A DNA stretch of 64,000 nt, from the NCBI GenBank assembly GCA_054601695.1, contig BAAHQB010000468.1, forward strand, positions 1 through 64,000, in the 5' to 3' direction. Origin of the DNA: Amorphochlora amoebiformis. Taxonomy: Eukaryota > Cercozoa > Chlorarachniophyceae. This document shows, in pieces, positions 14,305-51,010 of this stretch (positions are counted from its first letter, which is position 1; every line of letters begins with the position of its first letter). Made by a program: the position numbers and the translations under genes. The notes under the pieces were generated by a model. The model had not been told where the DNA came from, made no database searches, and saw nothing but the letters and a program-made list of their open reading frames with translations.

Positions 14305-14600
14305 GAGCTATGTATGTGTGTGTAAATACATACATATATTGTTGTTGCAGGGTGTTGTGTTGTGTTATTGATATGTGGACACGTGTAATCAAAACTAATA
14401 TACTTGTTTACATGTTTCGAAATGTATCTAAATATATGTGTGTGTGTGTGTGTAAATACATGCATGTGTGTGTTGTGTTGTTGATATGTAGACACGTGTC
14501 ATCATAAACTAATATACTTGTTTACATATTTCGAAATATACATAGGTGTGTGTGTGTGTGTGTGTGTGTAAATACATGCATATGTTTGTTCTGTTGTTGA
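14305..14600 (-). repeat. Array of about 116-130 bp units, exon end plus donor
   Basis: Three units. On the minus strand each carries a variant of the exon end (ttcgaaatatgtaaa, agtatattag) and of the donor region (cacgtgtctacatatcaacaac). Confidence 0.6.
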
Positions 14601-14609
14601 TATGTAGAC

Positions 14610-14688
14610 ATGCGTAATCATAAACTAATATACTTTTTGACACTTCTTTACATAGTTCGAAAACTATACACAATTCGAAACTATCAAC
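14610..14688 (-). CDS. Candidate exon beside a 5' splice-site array
   Basis: Acceptor gaagtacag, 26 codons ([20 protein letters not shown]) and donor CAT with gtctac. It starts in phase 0 and would follow the exon at 15703-15775 in frame, so it may be a late exon of copy B. The exon end plus donor is repeated downstream in the array 14305-14600. Confidence 0.4.
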
Positions 14689-14758
14689 CTGTACTTCTTG
14701 CACACATATATATATATATATGTATATTATATAAATATTTGTAATTTATATATCTATA

Positions 14759-14814
<56 letters not shown>

Positions 14815-14965
14815 GATATATACACATATATATAAGTGTATAAGTGTATATTGTTACCCTACAGTAAGAAAAGGACATAATATATGTACTGCCCAATATA
14901 CGTAGAAGTACATCTTGGGGTATTCGCTCATTACATCGTATGCTTGGCTCTACATATAAATATAC

Positions 14966-15024
<59 letters not shown>

Positions 15025-15035
15025 GTGTAAATTGT

Positions 15036-15084
<49 letters not shown>

Positions 15085-15566
15085 CTTGTTTAAGTGTGTA
15101 TGTATGCATGCAAATATATATCGTGAGCAGATTTTTATGTATAGTTTCTGTACTTATCTTATCCATGTGTCATTCCCGTATTCCCATTTCTGTATATATC
15201 TTATCCAATATGGGCTATTCCCGCATTACACTGTGTTTAGAAATATATAGTTTCCTTCATAAACAAAATTATTGAAATATATATACTTGCATATATTTCC
15301 ATATATATATACATATACATTCACATACACATATGTACATATAGTATACAACATACACATATATATGTATATATACATATACATATATATATATATATAT
15401 GCATACATATACATATACATATGTATATATATATAAATATACATACATATACATATATGCATAATATAATATTTTTGTGAATAACTCTAATATATTTATA
15501 TATGTGTATAAATATATACAAACATTTATATATATATATATATATATTATTAATATATATTTAATT

Positions 15567-15597
<31 letters not shown>

Positions 15598-15702
15598 GTG
15601 CAAATATAATATTTACAATTTTATTATATATTATATGTGTGTGTGTATACGAAATAAACATGTCTATATATTTATATATGTATTAATATATATTATAAAT
15701 AC

Positions 15703-15775
15703 CTTGAATACTAGGACTCGATAGAAGAAGAAGTTTACAATCACATACGAAACTAAACCCCAGAGATGCAACCAA
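15703..15775 (-). CDS. Candidate hydrophobic exon, with two decayed copies
   Basis: Acceptor tatcag, one base, 24 codons ([20 protein letters not shown], a probable membrane helix), donor AAG with gtattt. Diverged copies of the same exon and acceptor lie at about 16058-16112 and 16212-16290, the latter with an in-frame TGA. The exon is therefore a tandem triplication separated by (TA)n. It may continue the copy B gene, although the phase from 16434 does not fit directly. Confidence 0.42.
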
Positions 15776-15813
<38 letters not shown>

Positions 15814-15858
15814 CATATATGTATGTATCAAATATATATTCTATTTTTCAATATATAC

Positions 15859-15892
<34 letters not shown>

Positions 15893-15920
15893 ATATAAAT
15901 ACATATATATACATATATTT

Positions 15921-15958
<38 letters not shown>

Positions 15959-16023
15959 TTAATATATATATATATAAATATATGTGTATATATATATTTA
16001 TATCTTATATCTTATATATATAC

Positions 16024-16058
<35 letters not shown>

Positions 16059-16162
16059 ATGAACTCGATAGACGGAAGTTGGAAATCAAAAAACGCAATC
16101 AAACCCCATAGGATATATATTATACATTTTTCTGTATATTCATATGTATATATATATATGTA

Positions 16163-16215
<53 letters not shown>

Positions 16216-16306
16216 GTCTCGATAGACTCAGAAGTTTGAAATCATATACGCAATGCGACCCCAGAGATGTATCCACTGATTTTTTTTATACACTTTTCTA
16301 TACATT

Positions 16307-16378
<72 letters not shown>

Positions 16379-16433
16379 ACATATATATATGCATATATAT
16401 ATATATGTGTGTGTGTGTATATATGCATAATAC

Positions 16434-21525
<5,092 letters not shown>

Positions 21526-21559
21526 TCAGAAGTCAGTGACAGGAAATCGAGGTCGCCAG

Positions 21560-22000
21560 AGGCTCACCGGAGATAGTGGACTTCAATACCCGAAATATTA
21601 AAACACTAAACGACACGTGGCCCCAGTCTAACGAGGGAATGCGAAAGGGTGCGCGCTTTATCCGTCGTGATACGGAAACCGGGAGGAAAGGGGGGGGGAG
21701 AAGGGGATATAGCACATGATATCAGGGGAAAGGGGAGGAGAAGTTACTTTTTCTCCTGAGTTGGGAAAGGGAAGGGAGAATTGAAGTGTTTTCTTTTGGG
21801 TTTGGGTTTGGGTTTGGGTTTAAGCTGATTCATTTTCGTCTTCGTTCCTCCTTTCGTTTCAGAAAACAACATACCACTTCTCGCCACATATTTATACGTG
21901 CACGTGCACTCGTCCATATACATATCAATATTAACGCTCTTACAGATTTCCAATTGTCTCATACTTGCATATATTACCCACCTGTACACGCACACACACA
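21560..22000 (-). promoter_or_regulatory. Upstream region of copy B, shared with copy A
   Basis: Lies just upstream of the first exon and is kept in copy A (3600-3990). It holds an acacgtgg G-box-like word, a G-rich tract and four TTTGGG hexamers. Promoter function is inferred from position. Confidence 0.35.
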
Positions 22001-22014
22001 TGTAAGTATATAAT

Positions 22015-22046
<32 letters not shown>

Positions 22047-22157
22047 GTATGTGTATATATATGTATATATATGTATATAAGCAATAAAGAAATACACGCA
22101 ACACAAGCAATCACAAACATTTCCATTTTACATGTATACACATACATATATATATAC

Positions 22158-22188
<31 letters not shown>

Positions 22189-22260
22189 GGTCATATAAAA
22201 AAATATGCATGTAATGTATATATGCACACACAACAGCACAGCACAAGCACACATATAATT

Positions 22261-22350
<90 letters not shown>

Positions 22351-22351
22351 G

Positions 22352-22390
<39 letters not shown>

Positions 22391-22409
22391 AATATATATA
22401 AATATTTAG

Positions 22410-22479
22410 GGTGGAGGAAATATACATATATGATGGTCGGGATTGGTCTATACTGCTTTCTGGGGCCTGGGGGCCCTAG
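22410..22479 (+). CDS. Candidate exon
   Basis: Acceptor aaatatttag, then either a frame giving [19 protein letters not shown] with donor AGG/gtgaca, or a second frame that ends at TAG 22476. The island is unique and GC-richer. Its link to the downstream gene fails on phase. Confidence 0.3.
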
Positions 22480-22576
22480 GGTGACATATCATGCAAACTT
22501 AAGTAAAAATCGCTATATTTTCGCGCACACACAAACATATCACATACATATATATACATATATACATGTATATATG

Positions 22577-22630
<54 letters not shown>

Positions 22631-22751
22631 TGTATGTATATATATATGTATATATATGTATATATATATACCTATATATATATGTATACATATATATAAT
22701 ATATACATATGTATATATGTATATATATGTATATATACATGTATATAATAT

Positions 22752-22825
<74 letters not shown>

Positions 22826-22849
22826 TGTAAATACGTATAAATTACATGT

Positions 22850-23161
22850 AGCTTTTCATTACATATATAAAAGGATGTTTCATGTGTATGTCGACATAAT
22901 ATATGTATCTATACATTACATATATAAAAGGATGTAAATATAGCTGCACATTTCACATGTAGAAGGATGTACTATTTATGTAGATATAGTACATGTAGCT
23001 ATTCATTACACATATAGAAGGATGTACTATTTATGTAGATATAGTACATGTAGCTATACATATACATGATTTATATAAAAGGATGTAGTATGTGTATGTA
23101 GACATAGTACATGTTGCTATACATGGTATATATCATAGGAGGCATGTACATATAGGTATAC

Positions 23162-23226
<65 letters not shown>

Positions 23227-23244
23227 TATATATATGTATAAAAG

Positions 23245-23245
<1 letters not shown>
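22850..23245 (+). repeat. Array of 3' splice site plus exon start, about 65-bp units
   Basis: About six units, each with an acceptor-like ataaaag or atagaag followed by gatgt. The last one opens the exon 23245-23280 (ataaaag then GATGCTC). Confidence 0.7.
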
Positions 23246-29971
<6,726 letters not shown>

Positions 29972-30186
29972 AACTGTTGCTGGACCTCGCTGGACGGTGG
30001 CAAAGAGCACTGTGTGGTGCTAACCTATAGTTTCGACTTAAAAGGGAGCTTCTTATTGTTTTGGTCCTCAAGCAAATTAGAGATAAATCCAAGCAACGAT
30101 AAATCCAAGCAAGACTAGCGGCCTACTATACGAATGGCCTACATCACTTTATTGCCTACTACTGCCCGGACCTCTATATATTGAGA

Positions 30187-30229
<43 letters not shown>

Positions 30230-30251
30230 CTGCCCCGGAACGCTACATTGA

Positions 30252-30293
<42 letters not shown>

Positions 30294-30375
30294 TATATAC
30301 ATATATATACACATGTATTTTTATATATATATATATATATGAATGATATATATGTATATATACACATATTATATG

Positions 30376-30407
<32 letters not shown>

Positions 30408-30440
30408 GTATATATATATATATACATCTGTTGTACGTAC

Positions 30441-30527
30441 ATAGGTGATCCGACGATCTCCAGATCTTCGAGTGTCTCTTAAAGCATACATCGCTCGCAT
30501 CAAACTCACAAAGTACACCATCAACTA
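30441..30527 (-). CDS. Candidate exon with an upstream 3' splice-site array
   Basis: Acceptor ctgttagcag, then two bases, 28 codons ([20 protein letters not shown]) and one base, donor TAT with gtacgt. The exon start (tagttgatggtgtactttgtgag) is echoed in each unit of the array to its right. Downstream on the minus strand 30170-29950 is open in more than one frame. Family not recognised. Confidence 0.5.
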
Positions 30528-30534
30528 CTGCTAA

Positions 30535-31081
30535 CAGACACACATATAACGCCCGTATACAACTTACGAACTACATCAGCAACTAGTTCTAACACACACA
30601 CATGTAACGCCCGTGTGCAACTCACAAACTGCACCAGCAACTAGTTCTAACACACACATATATAACGCCCGTATACAACTCACAAACAGCACCAGCAAGT
30701 AGTTCTACACCATCAACTGGTTCTCCTAACAGACATGTATCACCCGTATACAACTCACAAACTATACATGAACAAATCATTCTCCCAACAGACGCATGTC
30801 GCCCATATGAAAGTAACTCACAAACTACACCCTCAACAACCAGTTCTCCTAATAGACACATCACACATGCTGCCATATCACCTAGATCGCACTCACAATA
30901 CAACTAGATCTCCTAACGAACATTCGTCGCCCATATACACTCAGAAAGTACTCTGAGGCAGTCCATTTTTTATTAGTGTAATATACATGTGTCGTCCGTA
31001 TGAGTATGAGTATGAAACTCACAAACCACATGCTACAACCCGACTCATTGTTCAAATACATATGTTGCCCGAATTTAACTC

Positions 31082-31085
<4 letters not shown>
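30535..31085 (-). repeat. Array of acceptor plus exon start, about 63-bp units
   Basis: About eight units. On the minus strand they read like actagttgctggtgcagtttgtgagttg, matching the start of the exon at 30527. An extra copy of another acceptor (ttctcaatgtag) lies at 30225-30255. Confidence 0.75.
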
Positions 31086-31114
<29 letters not shown>

Positions 31115-31222
31115 CACGGTAGATAATATTGATTTGGGTCCTGGCCCAGAAGGGCTGCACGCACACATCAAATCTGTACCTAGGTATTTGGATACACATA
31201 CTTATGTAGATGTGTATATGTT

Positions 31223-31278
<56 letters not shown>

Positions 31279-31366
31279 TATATATTTATATATATGTATA
31301 ATATACATATATATATGTACATTCATGTACATCAACACATGTACATATTTATATATATATATATAC

Positions 31367-31399
<33 letters not shown>

Positions 31400-31560
31400 A
31401 TATATATATATATATAATATATATGTAATATATATATATATATATAATATATATACATCTACATATATATATATATATATATAAAGGTCTCTCATGGTAC
31501 GAAGCCTTGTAGACAACACAAGAATACGTGTTCAGGTTATGTATATGTTTATATGTATGA

Positions 31561-31605
<45 letters not shown>

Positions 31606-31606
31606 T

Positions 31607-31637
<31 letters not shown>

Positions 31638-31697
31638 ATAAATGTATATACATATGTATATGAATATACATATATATTGTATATATATATATATATA

Positions 31698-31756
<59 letters not shown>

Positions 31757-31949
31757 GTATATAATATATATATATATATATGTATGTATATATATATATA
31801 TATATATAATATATATGTACATTTATATACCTATATATAAATATATGTACATACATATAAATCAATATATATATATATAGTATTATATATATATATATAC
31901 ATATAACAATAGCCATCTATTTCCGTACATATTACAATAATATGAGTGT

Positions 31950-32240
31950 ATTCATACAGCATACACACATGTTTCAAAGTACACATTACAATATGTGTGT
32001 ATTCATACACCATATGGTGTACGTACACATTACAATATGTGTGTATGTGTATTCACACACCATTTCTTTTTACATACGCATTACAATATGTGTGTATTCA
32101 TACACCTTATGCGTTGCCTACACATTACAATATGTGTGTATGCACATTACAATATGTGCGTATGCACATCACAATATGTGTGTATGCACATTACAATATG
32201 TGTGTATGCACATTACAATATGTGTGTATGCTATGTATAT
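31950..32240. repeat. Array of cacattacaatatgtgtgtatg, about 10 copies
   Basis: 22-bp core, longer units at the left. No junction link found. A possible plus-strand exon follows at about 32335-32402 (KYTNSYVGWRAFKRPPSC). Confidence 0.75.
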
Positions 32241-32254
32241 TTATGAATTTATAT

Positions 32255-32291
<37 letters not shown>

Positions 32292-32447
32292 ATCTGTATT
32301 TGTAAATCTTAATAAGGGTGTGGTGTGTATGTAGGAAAATACACGAATAGTTATGTTGGATGGAGAGCGTTTAAGCGACCCCCATCATGCACGAACAAAA
32401 GTACTTCACATAACTCTTTATATCTGCATTCAAAATATATTTAATAA

Positions 32448-32507
<60 letters not shown>

Positions 32508-32998
32508 GTATAGACTCTCATCTATAAATAGATATTATAATGTTTTACATATATATACATATATATATAAAATACAAACATTTACATGTAAAAAGTTATT
32601 TACATTTGCAGAAATATCTTTATGTGGATGTATATACAATATTTGTTGTATTTGAAATATATACTGTAATGATGTGTGGGTACAAAACAAGATACACGCG
32701 TTGTCGGGAAGGGAACAAGTGGGAAGCGTGTCACCATATTTCACGGTACGTCATATTCTCCTAACTTGGAGTTGGGAGATTTTCTGTAGTCGTAAATAAG
32801 ATAAAATGGCCTATTCTCACGAAATTAATCCATGTTTCTGTCATTACTGTTTATATCGTATTACAAATATTTATGTACACATACAATATACATATACATA
32901 TACATACATATATATACATATATACATATATATATATGTATGTATATTTATATATATATATATATGTATATATATAATATCCATATATATATATATGT

Positions 32999-33035
<37 letters not shown>

Positions 33036-33051
33036 ATATATGTATATATAT

Positions 33052-33105
<54 letters not shown>

Positions 33106-33289
33106 GTATATACATATATGCTATATAAGATACATTTATATATTTTAACTGATATTAATCTGTGGAAAGATGATGCATTGACTTATTTATTCATATATAT
33201 GTATGTATACCTATAACGTATGTAGTTAATATATATGTGTATATATGTACACATACACATATACACATATTTAAGTATAATGTATACAT

Positions 33290-33360
<71 letters not shown>

Positions 33361-33418
33361 ATATGTGCATATATGTGTATCTATGTGTATATTTATATAT
33401 ATATATATATATATATAC

Positions 33419-33454
<36 letters not shown>

Positions 33455-33518
33455 TATGTATTATATATGTATGTCTATATATACATATATATCCATATAT
33501 GCATGTGTATGTATATGT

Positions 33519-37731
<4,213 letters not shown>

Positions 37732-37958
37732 GTATGTTCATTGAAATATATCTATACAGATATGTATATGCATATATGTATATATATATATACGTATACA
37801 TATATATGTATATATATGTGTATATATATATATATATGTGTGTGTGTATTTATATATTGGTTTGTATGTTTATATGTCTATGTATGTGTGTGTGTATGTA
37901 TTTGTATGTATATGTGTATATGTATGTACATATACACGCGTATATATACATATATATA

Positions 37959-38024
<66 letters not shown>

Positions 38025-38055
38025 ATATATATGCACACATATTTATATAACATAT

Positions 38056-38105
<50 letters not shown>

Positions 38106-38173
38106 ATATGCAAATTCAAATGCATACATCACATATGCATGTGCAATGTATGCATGTATACCCAAAGAATACG

Positions 38174-38257
<84 letters not shown>

Positions 38258-38305
38258 AGATATATATATATATGTACATATTATGTATGTACGTATGCAT
38301 ACACA

Positions 38306-38343
<38 letters not shown>

Positions 38344-38372
38344 AGAGATCTAACGTGCACACTTGTACCTAG

Positions 38373-38840
38373 CGCTCGAAACTTGACTATGGAATTGATA
38401 GCTAAAAACAACCAAAGAAGGTACATTGAACTAAATAGACTGAAAAACAACAAAAAAAGGTACATTCAAGTAAATAGAGTATGAAAGTGATAGTTAAAAT
38501 AGCTCAAAAAGGTGCATTCAACTAAGAAGACTATGGAAGTAAGTAGCTGGTAAAACATACATTCAACGAAGTGACTATGGATGTGGTTAGGTAAAACATC
38601 CAAATACACTACATTGTACAGTATAGACGTGGTACCTAACACAGTGAAAGAGAGTAGGTTGAAGCAAGTAGATAGAGTATGGACGTGGTAGGTAAAACAT
38701 GTAAGGAAACACAGTTCATTGGACTAAGTATAGTATGGATGCGGCAGCTAAACAACAACAACATAAACACGTTAGAGTGATGTAAATATAGTATTGAGGC
38801 GGTAGGTAAAAATGACAATACAAGCTACATTCAACCATAT
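38373..38840 (+). repeat. Degenerate array of exon end plus donor
   Basis: About eight units of 50-65 bp. The first is the candidate exon 38373-38420 (ends CAACCAAAGAAG with gtacattg). The next read caacaaaaaaag/gtacattc and agctcaaaaag/gtgcattc before the array decays. Confidence 0.65.
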
Positions 38841-38872
38841 ACTTATTCCTTTACTCTACACCTATTACATAT

Positions 38873-38923
<51 letters not shown>

Positions 38924-38954
38924 AATATATATATATAAAACTCCGTGTACATAC

Positions 38955-39003
<49 letters not shown>

Positions 39004-39028
39004 ATATATATATATATATATTATATAC

Positions 39029-39059
<31 letters not shown>

Positions 39060-39089
39060 TATATGTACGTATACATACACATATGTATG

Positions 39090-39133
<44 letters not shown>

Positions 39134-39180
39134 ACATTGTTAACGCAGTGGTATAGCAGGTAGTCCAGAGTTCGATTCAA
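39134..39180 (+). other. tRNA-like remnant (possible SINE head)
   Basis: taacgcagtgg fits a pol III box A except one base, and agttcgattca fits box B except the ends, only about 22 bases apart, so an intact tRNA is excluded. The second part recurs near 25667. Confidence 0.35.
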
Positions 39181-39262
39181 GTCCATTTAGATTATGCTTG
39201 ACTTTGTTCTCAACACGAATGTGTATGAATATTATGATAGACAAAGCATGTGTTTTTATTAG

Positions 39263-39830
39263 AGAAGACGCGATTTCGATTCTCAAGAAAGTCCTTGACA
39301 CTCCCCGGGACTACTCTGTAATCATGCCCACCCGATCCCTTATCTTTACCTTGTCATCATATCACCCAAATGTTTATCTTTAAAGGCTACACTTTGCTGG
39401 GGTTAGATTTAAAATAAGAGATTAGAATAAGGGTTGTGACCAGGGCTATCACTCTGGTTAGGGTTCTCATGCTTAAGCTTCAACATATTGACGAAACTGA
39501 TGTGCATTTAGTTGAATATGATTCTGGGAGATCCTCGGAGACTGTTCAACTCATCTCAAGGGACCGTCGAGAGGTTACAGTGATCTGTTTGTTTTCGTGT
39601 TATACCCTGAATTGAAATCCGTGTCCCATTTGCAAGCGAAGCATGATGTGAATCTTTGCGGTACACGCTCGTATCATCATATCTATCTTTGCGCTACATG
39701 CTCGTATCATGATATCAATCTTTGCGCTACGTGCTCGTATTTACCCTTCACATATATGGATCGAACCAAACAGATGCTTACAACTAGTGGTATGTTGTAT
39801 ATATTCATTCATTTAATGTGTGTGGGTTGA
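39263..39830 (+). CDS. Candidate exons, frame unresolved
   Basis: 39263-39373 (acceptor tttttattag, EDAISILKKVLDTPRDYS) and 39478-39573 (DETDVHLVEYDSGRSSETV, donor GAGAG with gttaca) join in phase 0. An overlapping frame is open from 39516 to a stop at 39830 and contains a 33-bp tandem repeat (39655-39735) coding an 11-residue LCATCSYHDIN-like unit. Both cannot be right. These may be early exons of the PPR gene. Confidence 0.38.
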
Positions 39831-39834
39831 CTCT

Positions 39835-39962
39835 TTATTTTATACCGTAGATTTACACTTTTTAGATTAAAACACCAACGCCTTACAGTGTATTATGTAT
39901 TTTACACGGTAGATTTACATTTTCTAGATTAAAACATCAACGCCTTACACTGTATTTTGTAT
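39835..39962. repeat. Two 61-bp direct repeats
   Basis: Each holds a tagattaaaacaycaacgcc core after a cttttag or ttctag acceptor-like site. Confidence 0.8.
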
Positions 39963-40060
39963 GTATCCTTTTATATATATTTTCATATATTATCTATACA
40001 CATATTTCTACACATTTTATATATATATATATATAAATTGTTGAACATGCATGTAAATAT

Positions 40061-40129
<69 letters not shown>

Positions 40130-40162
40130 CACATATGTATGTATACACATACACATATGTGT

Positions 40163-40223
<61 letters not shown>

Positions 40224-40250
40224 ACATACATTTTTATGTATATATATTAT

Positions 40251-40283
<33 letters not shown>

Positions 40284-40317
40284 GTATACATATGTATAAT
40301 AAATGTATATACACATG

Positions 40318-40350
<33 letters not shown>

Positions 40351-40504
40351 CATATGTATACATTTGTATATACATATATCCATACATACGTGTATGTGCG
40401 TATGTGTATATTATATATGTATATACACACACATATATATACATATATATACATATAATATATGTTTATATACATATATATATATATATATCGTGTACAT
40501 ATAG

Positions 40505-47724
<7,220 letters not shown>

Positions 47725-47934
47725 AGTCAACTGGTCAGCTAGCACTACGAAAGCCCTCCCCTTTACCACCGATAGTGGCAGTTGTGTCGGGATGTAGCAC
47801 ATGAGGCGATCTCCGAGAGTGGCGGTTAGGTCTGTTTGCGATCTCTACTAACGTGGCGGTTAGCTCTGGTTGCCATCTCTAGTGATCTCTACGATATCCA
47901 CCACGGTTGTAAGAATGTGTCTGTGGTGTATCAT

Positions 47935-48125
47935 ATGTTCTCATCGAGGTGCTTTCTCTTGATGGCAGTGAGTCCTTGTTTGTTGTCGTAAAGGTCTATG
48001 TCTTGATGAGAGTGAGTGTTTGTTGTGTAATGTAAAGCTCTTTCTCTTGATGGAGCAGTGAGTGAGTGTTTGCTGTCGCAACGCGCTTTCTCTTGATGCC
48101 ACTGAGTCTTTGTTGTATAAGTACA
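47935..48125. repeat. Array of about 54 bp, four degenerate copies
   Basis: Shared parts are tttctcttgatg and agtgagtgtttgttgt. It lies 3' of the PPR gene. 47810-47900 also holds repeated gatctct and gtggcggttag words. Confidence 0.7.
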
Positions 48126-48203
48126 TTGTGTATGGTGTATGTACATACTGTCAGTCTATATCACAATCTTTCCTTCCAACGATACTCTTCACCAAGGCTA
48201 CAT

Positions 48204-48257
<54 letters not shown>

Positions 48258-48352
48258 ATATATATATGTATGTATATAATATATGTACATATGTATGAAT
48301 CTATCTTTATGTACATACATGTTATATAACATATATATATATATATATATAC

Positions 48353-48386
<34 letters not shown>

Positions 48387-48449
48387 TGTATAAATATTAT
48401 ATATATATACACGTTATATACATATATATATATATATATTACAGAGTGA

Positions 48450-48778
48450 TGTGGTGAATGATAGGTTCCCTTGATTGTAGAGAATGTGCATAAGATTGAC
48501 GATTTGTGCTATGAATGAATGATTGATTGATAGATTCCGTCGATGGTAGAGTGTGCATACGATTCACGAGTTGTGTTACACATGACTGAATGACTGAATG
48601 AATGATTGATAGATTCCGTCGATGGTAGAGAGTGTGCATAAGATTCACGAGTTGTGTTACACATGACTGAATGAATGAATGATTGATAGATTCCCTCGAT
48701 GGTAGAGAGTGTGCATAAGATTCACGAGTTGTGTTACACATGACTGAATGATTGATTGATAGATTCCCTCGATGGTAG
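48450..48778 (+). repeat. Array of 3' splice site plus exon start, about 80-bp units
   Basis: Five units of gattccctcgatggtag then agagtgtgcataagattcac. The last acceptor opens the exon 48779-48828. Confidence 0.88.
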
Positions 48779-48828
48779 AGAGTGTGCATAAGATTCACGA
48801 AGATTACGTCCAAAGTCAAATTCCAATG
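48779..48828 (+). CDS. Candidate exon
   Basis: Two bases and 16 codons ([16 protein letters not shown]), donor ATG with gtcatc. The upstream array repeats its start. Confidence 0.48.
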
Positions 48829-48896
48829 GTCATCACACACTACAAATATACTTACCTACGTATTCATCAATCATACCATACATGTACATATACATG

Positions 48897-48977
<81 letters not shown>

Positions 48978-49016
48978 AATATACATATATATATATATAA
49001 AAATATATAATGTACA

Positions 49017-49063
<47 letters not shown>

Positions 49064-49128
49064 ATATGTATAATATACATATATATACATATATATAATA
49101 TATATATGTATGTATGTATATATGTATG

Positions 49129-49162
<34 letters not shown>

Positions 49163-49235
49163 ATGTACATACATATATACATATATATATGTATAATATA
49201 CATATGTACATATGTATGTAAATGTGCATGTATGT

Positions 49236-49266
<31 letters not shown>

Positions 49267-49551
49267 GTGTGTGTATCTATGTATGTATGTATATATGTAT
49301 ATATATATATGTATATTATATGTATATATATATGTGTGTGTGTGTAATATATACATATATATGTATATACATGTATATTATTAATCTACACATATTATAC
49401 ATGCATTTATGGACTAATCAATCTTTACAAATTTTGATATCTTCTATGATAAAAACCATACGCATTTGTATACGCAAGGTATATCTAAAGGACATATTGC
49501 ATATACACATGTACACATATATTTCAATATGTATGTTTATAAATATTAGTG

Positions 49552-49585
<34 letters not shown>

Positions 49586-49799
49586 CGTGTGTGTGTGTGT
49601 GTGAGTTAGAGTCGTTTACGGAAGGGCAGTTTTGATCGTCTTGGCAACTACATCGGGAAAATCCCCAAAATTACACAACCGTATGTACATATATGTGTAT
49701 ACCCGTGTGTTTGTACTTTGATTACGTATCAACATATGCACATTTGCAATAGGATACATCATGAATACACTAACTACTAAGAATTTTAATACGTGGGTA

Positions 49800-49855
<56 letters not shown>

Positions 49856-49912
49856 TTCAGCATATAGTCATGAGAATCAGACTGTATGTCTCTATTATAA
49901 TTCTTATTCTCT

Positions 49913-49955
<43 letters not shown>

Positions 49956-49995
49956 TATGTTATTTACACATATATATATAATATATACATACATG

Positions 49996-50036
<41 letters not shown>

Positions 50037-50041
50037 ATATG

Positions 50042-50082
<41 letters not shown>

Positions 50083-50104
50083 GCATGTCGATATGTTTCT
50101 ATGT

Positions 50105-50346
50105 TATTGTATTTGTGATTTTGATCTACATGATGGGTGTGTGTAGAGTGCGGACTCGAGTGGTATATGGATCTGGCGGTTCGTTAGATTGGTGTGTTTG
50201 ATATGTATGATGCGTGTGTTTGATGTGTATGATGTGTGTGTGTAGAGTGCGGACTCGAGTGGTATATGGATCTAGCGGTTTGTTAGATTGGTGTGTTTGA
50301 TGTACATGATGCGTGTGTTTGATGTATATGATGTGTGTGTGTGTAG
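50105..50346 (+). repeat. Two extra copies of a 3' splice site and most of an exon
   Basis: Units of about 104 bp: tgtgtgtag then agtgcggactcgagtggtat and atggatctggcggttcgttag. They copy 40 or more bases of the exon 50347-50407. Confidence 0.88.
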
Positions 50347-50407
50347 AGTGCGGAGGAGAGTGGTATATGGACCTGGCGGTTCGTTAGATGCTATCGCTAA
50401 GGCTCAG
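50347..50407 (+). CDS. Candidate exon
   Basis: Acceptor gtgtgtgtag, one base, 20 codons ([20 protein letters not shown]), donor CAG with gtctaa. The upstream copies are open too but differ at several residues ([14 protein letters not shown]), so they could act as alternative exons. Gene unknown; may belong with 48779. Confidence 0.52.
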
Positions 50408-50466
50408 GTCTAAAAACCCATTTAGATACATAGATATAAATATATAGGTAATAAATATATATATAG

Positions 50467-50506
<40 letters not shown>

Positions 50507-50540
50507 CATATATATTATAATATATATATATATATATATA

Positions 50541-50604
<64 letters not shown>

Positions 50605-50618
50605 TATATGTATAATTA

Positions 50619-50669
<51 letters not shown>

Positions 50670-50694
50670 ATACGTGTAATATACCTTGTGGAGT

Positions 50695-50850
50695 ATTTGT
50701 ATATCATGAGGACAGATTTACACCCGATGAATATATTTCTAGATGTTAGGAAAGATAGATTGATTTACACAGCCAAATATGAATATATTCCTATATCCTA
50801 GGAAACATACATTTTACACCGAAAGTGAATATATTCCTTACATATATGTA
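50695..50850. repeat. Degenerate 60-bp array, three copies
   Basis: Shared gatttacac, gaatatattcct and taggaaa parts. Confidence 0.6.
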
Positions 50851-50966
50851 AGTTAGCAACTGCAACTGCGTCTTCCATGCGCATGTGTATTCACCACCAA
50901 CCATCGTCTAACAATAAAGGATATTTAATTCTATTAACGTATAAAATTAAATACAAGTATACATTA

Positions 50967-51007
<41 letters not shown>

Positions 51008-51010
<3 letters not shown>

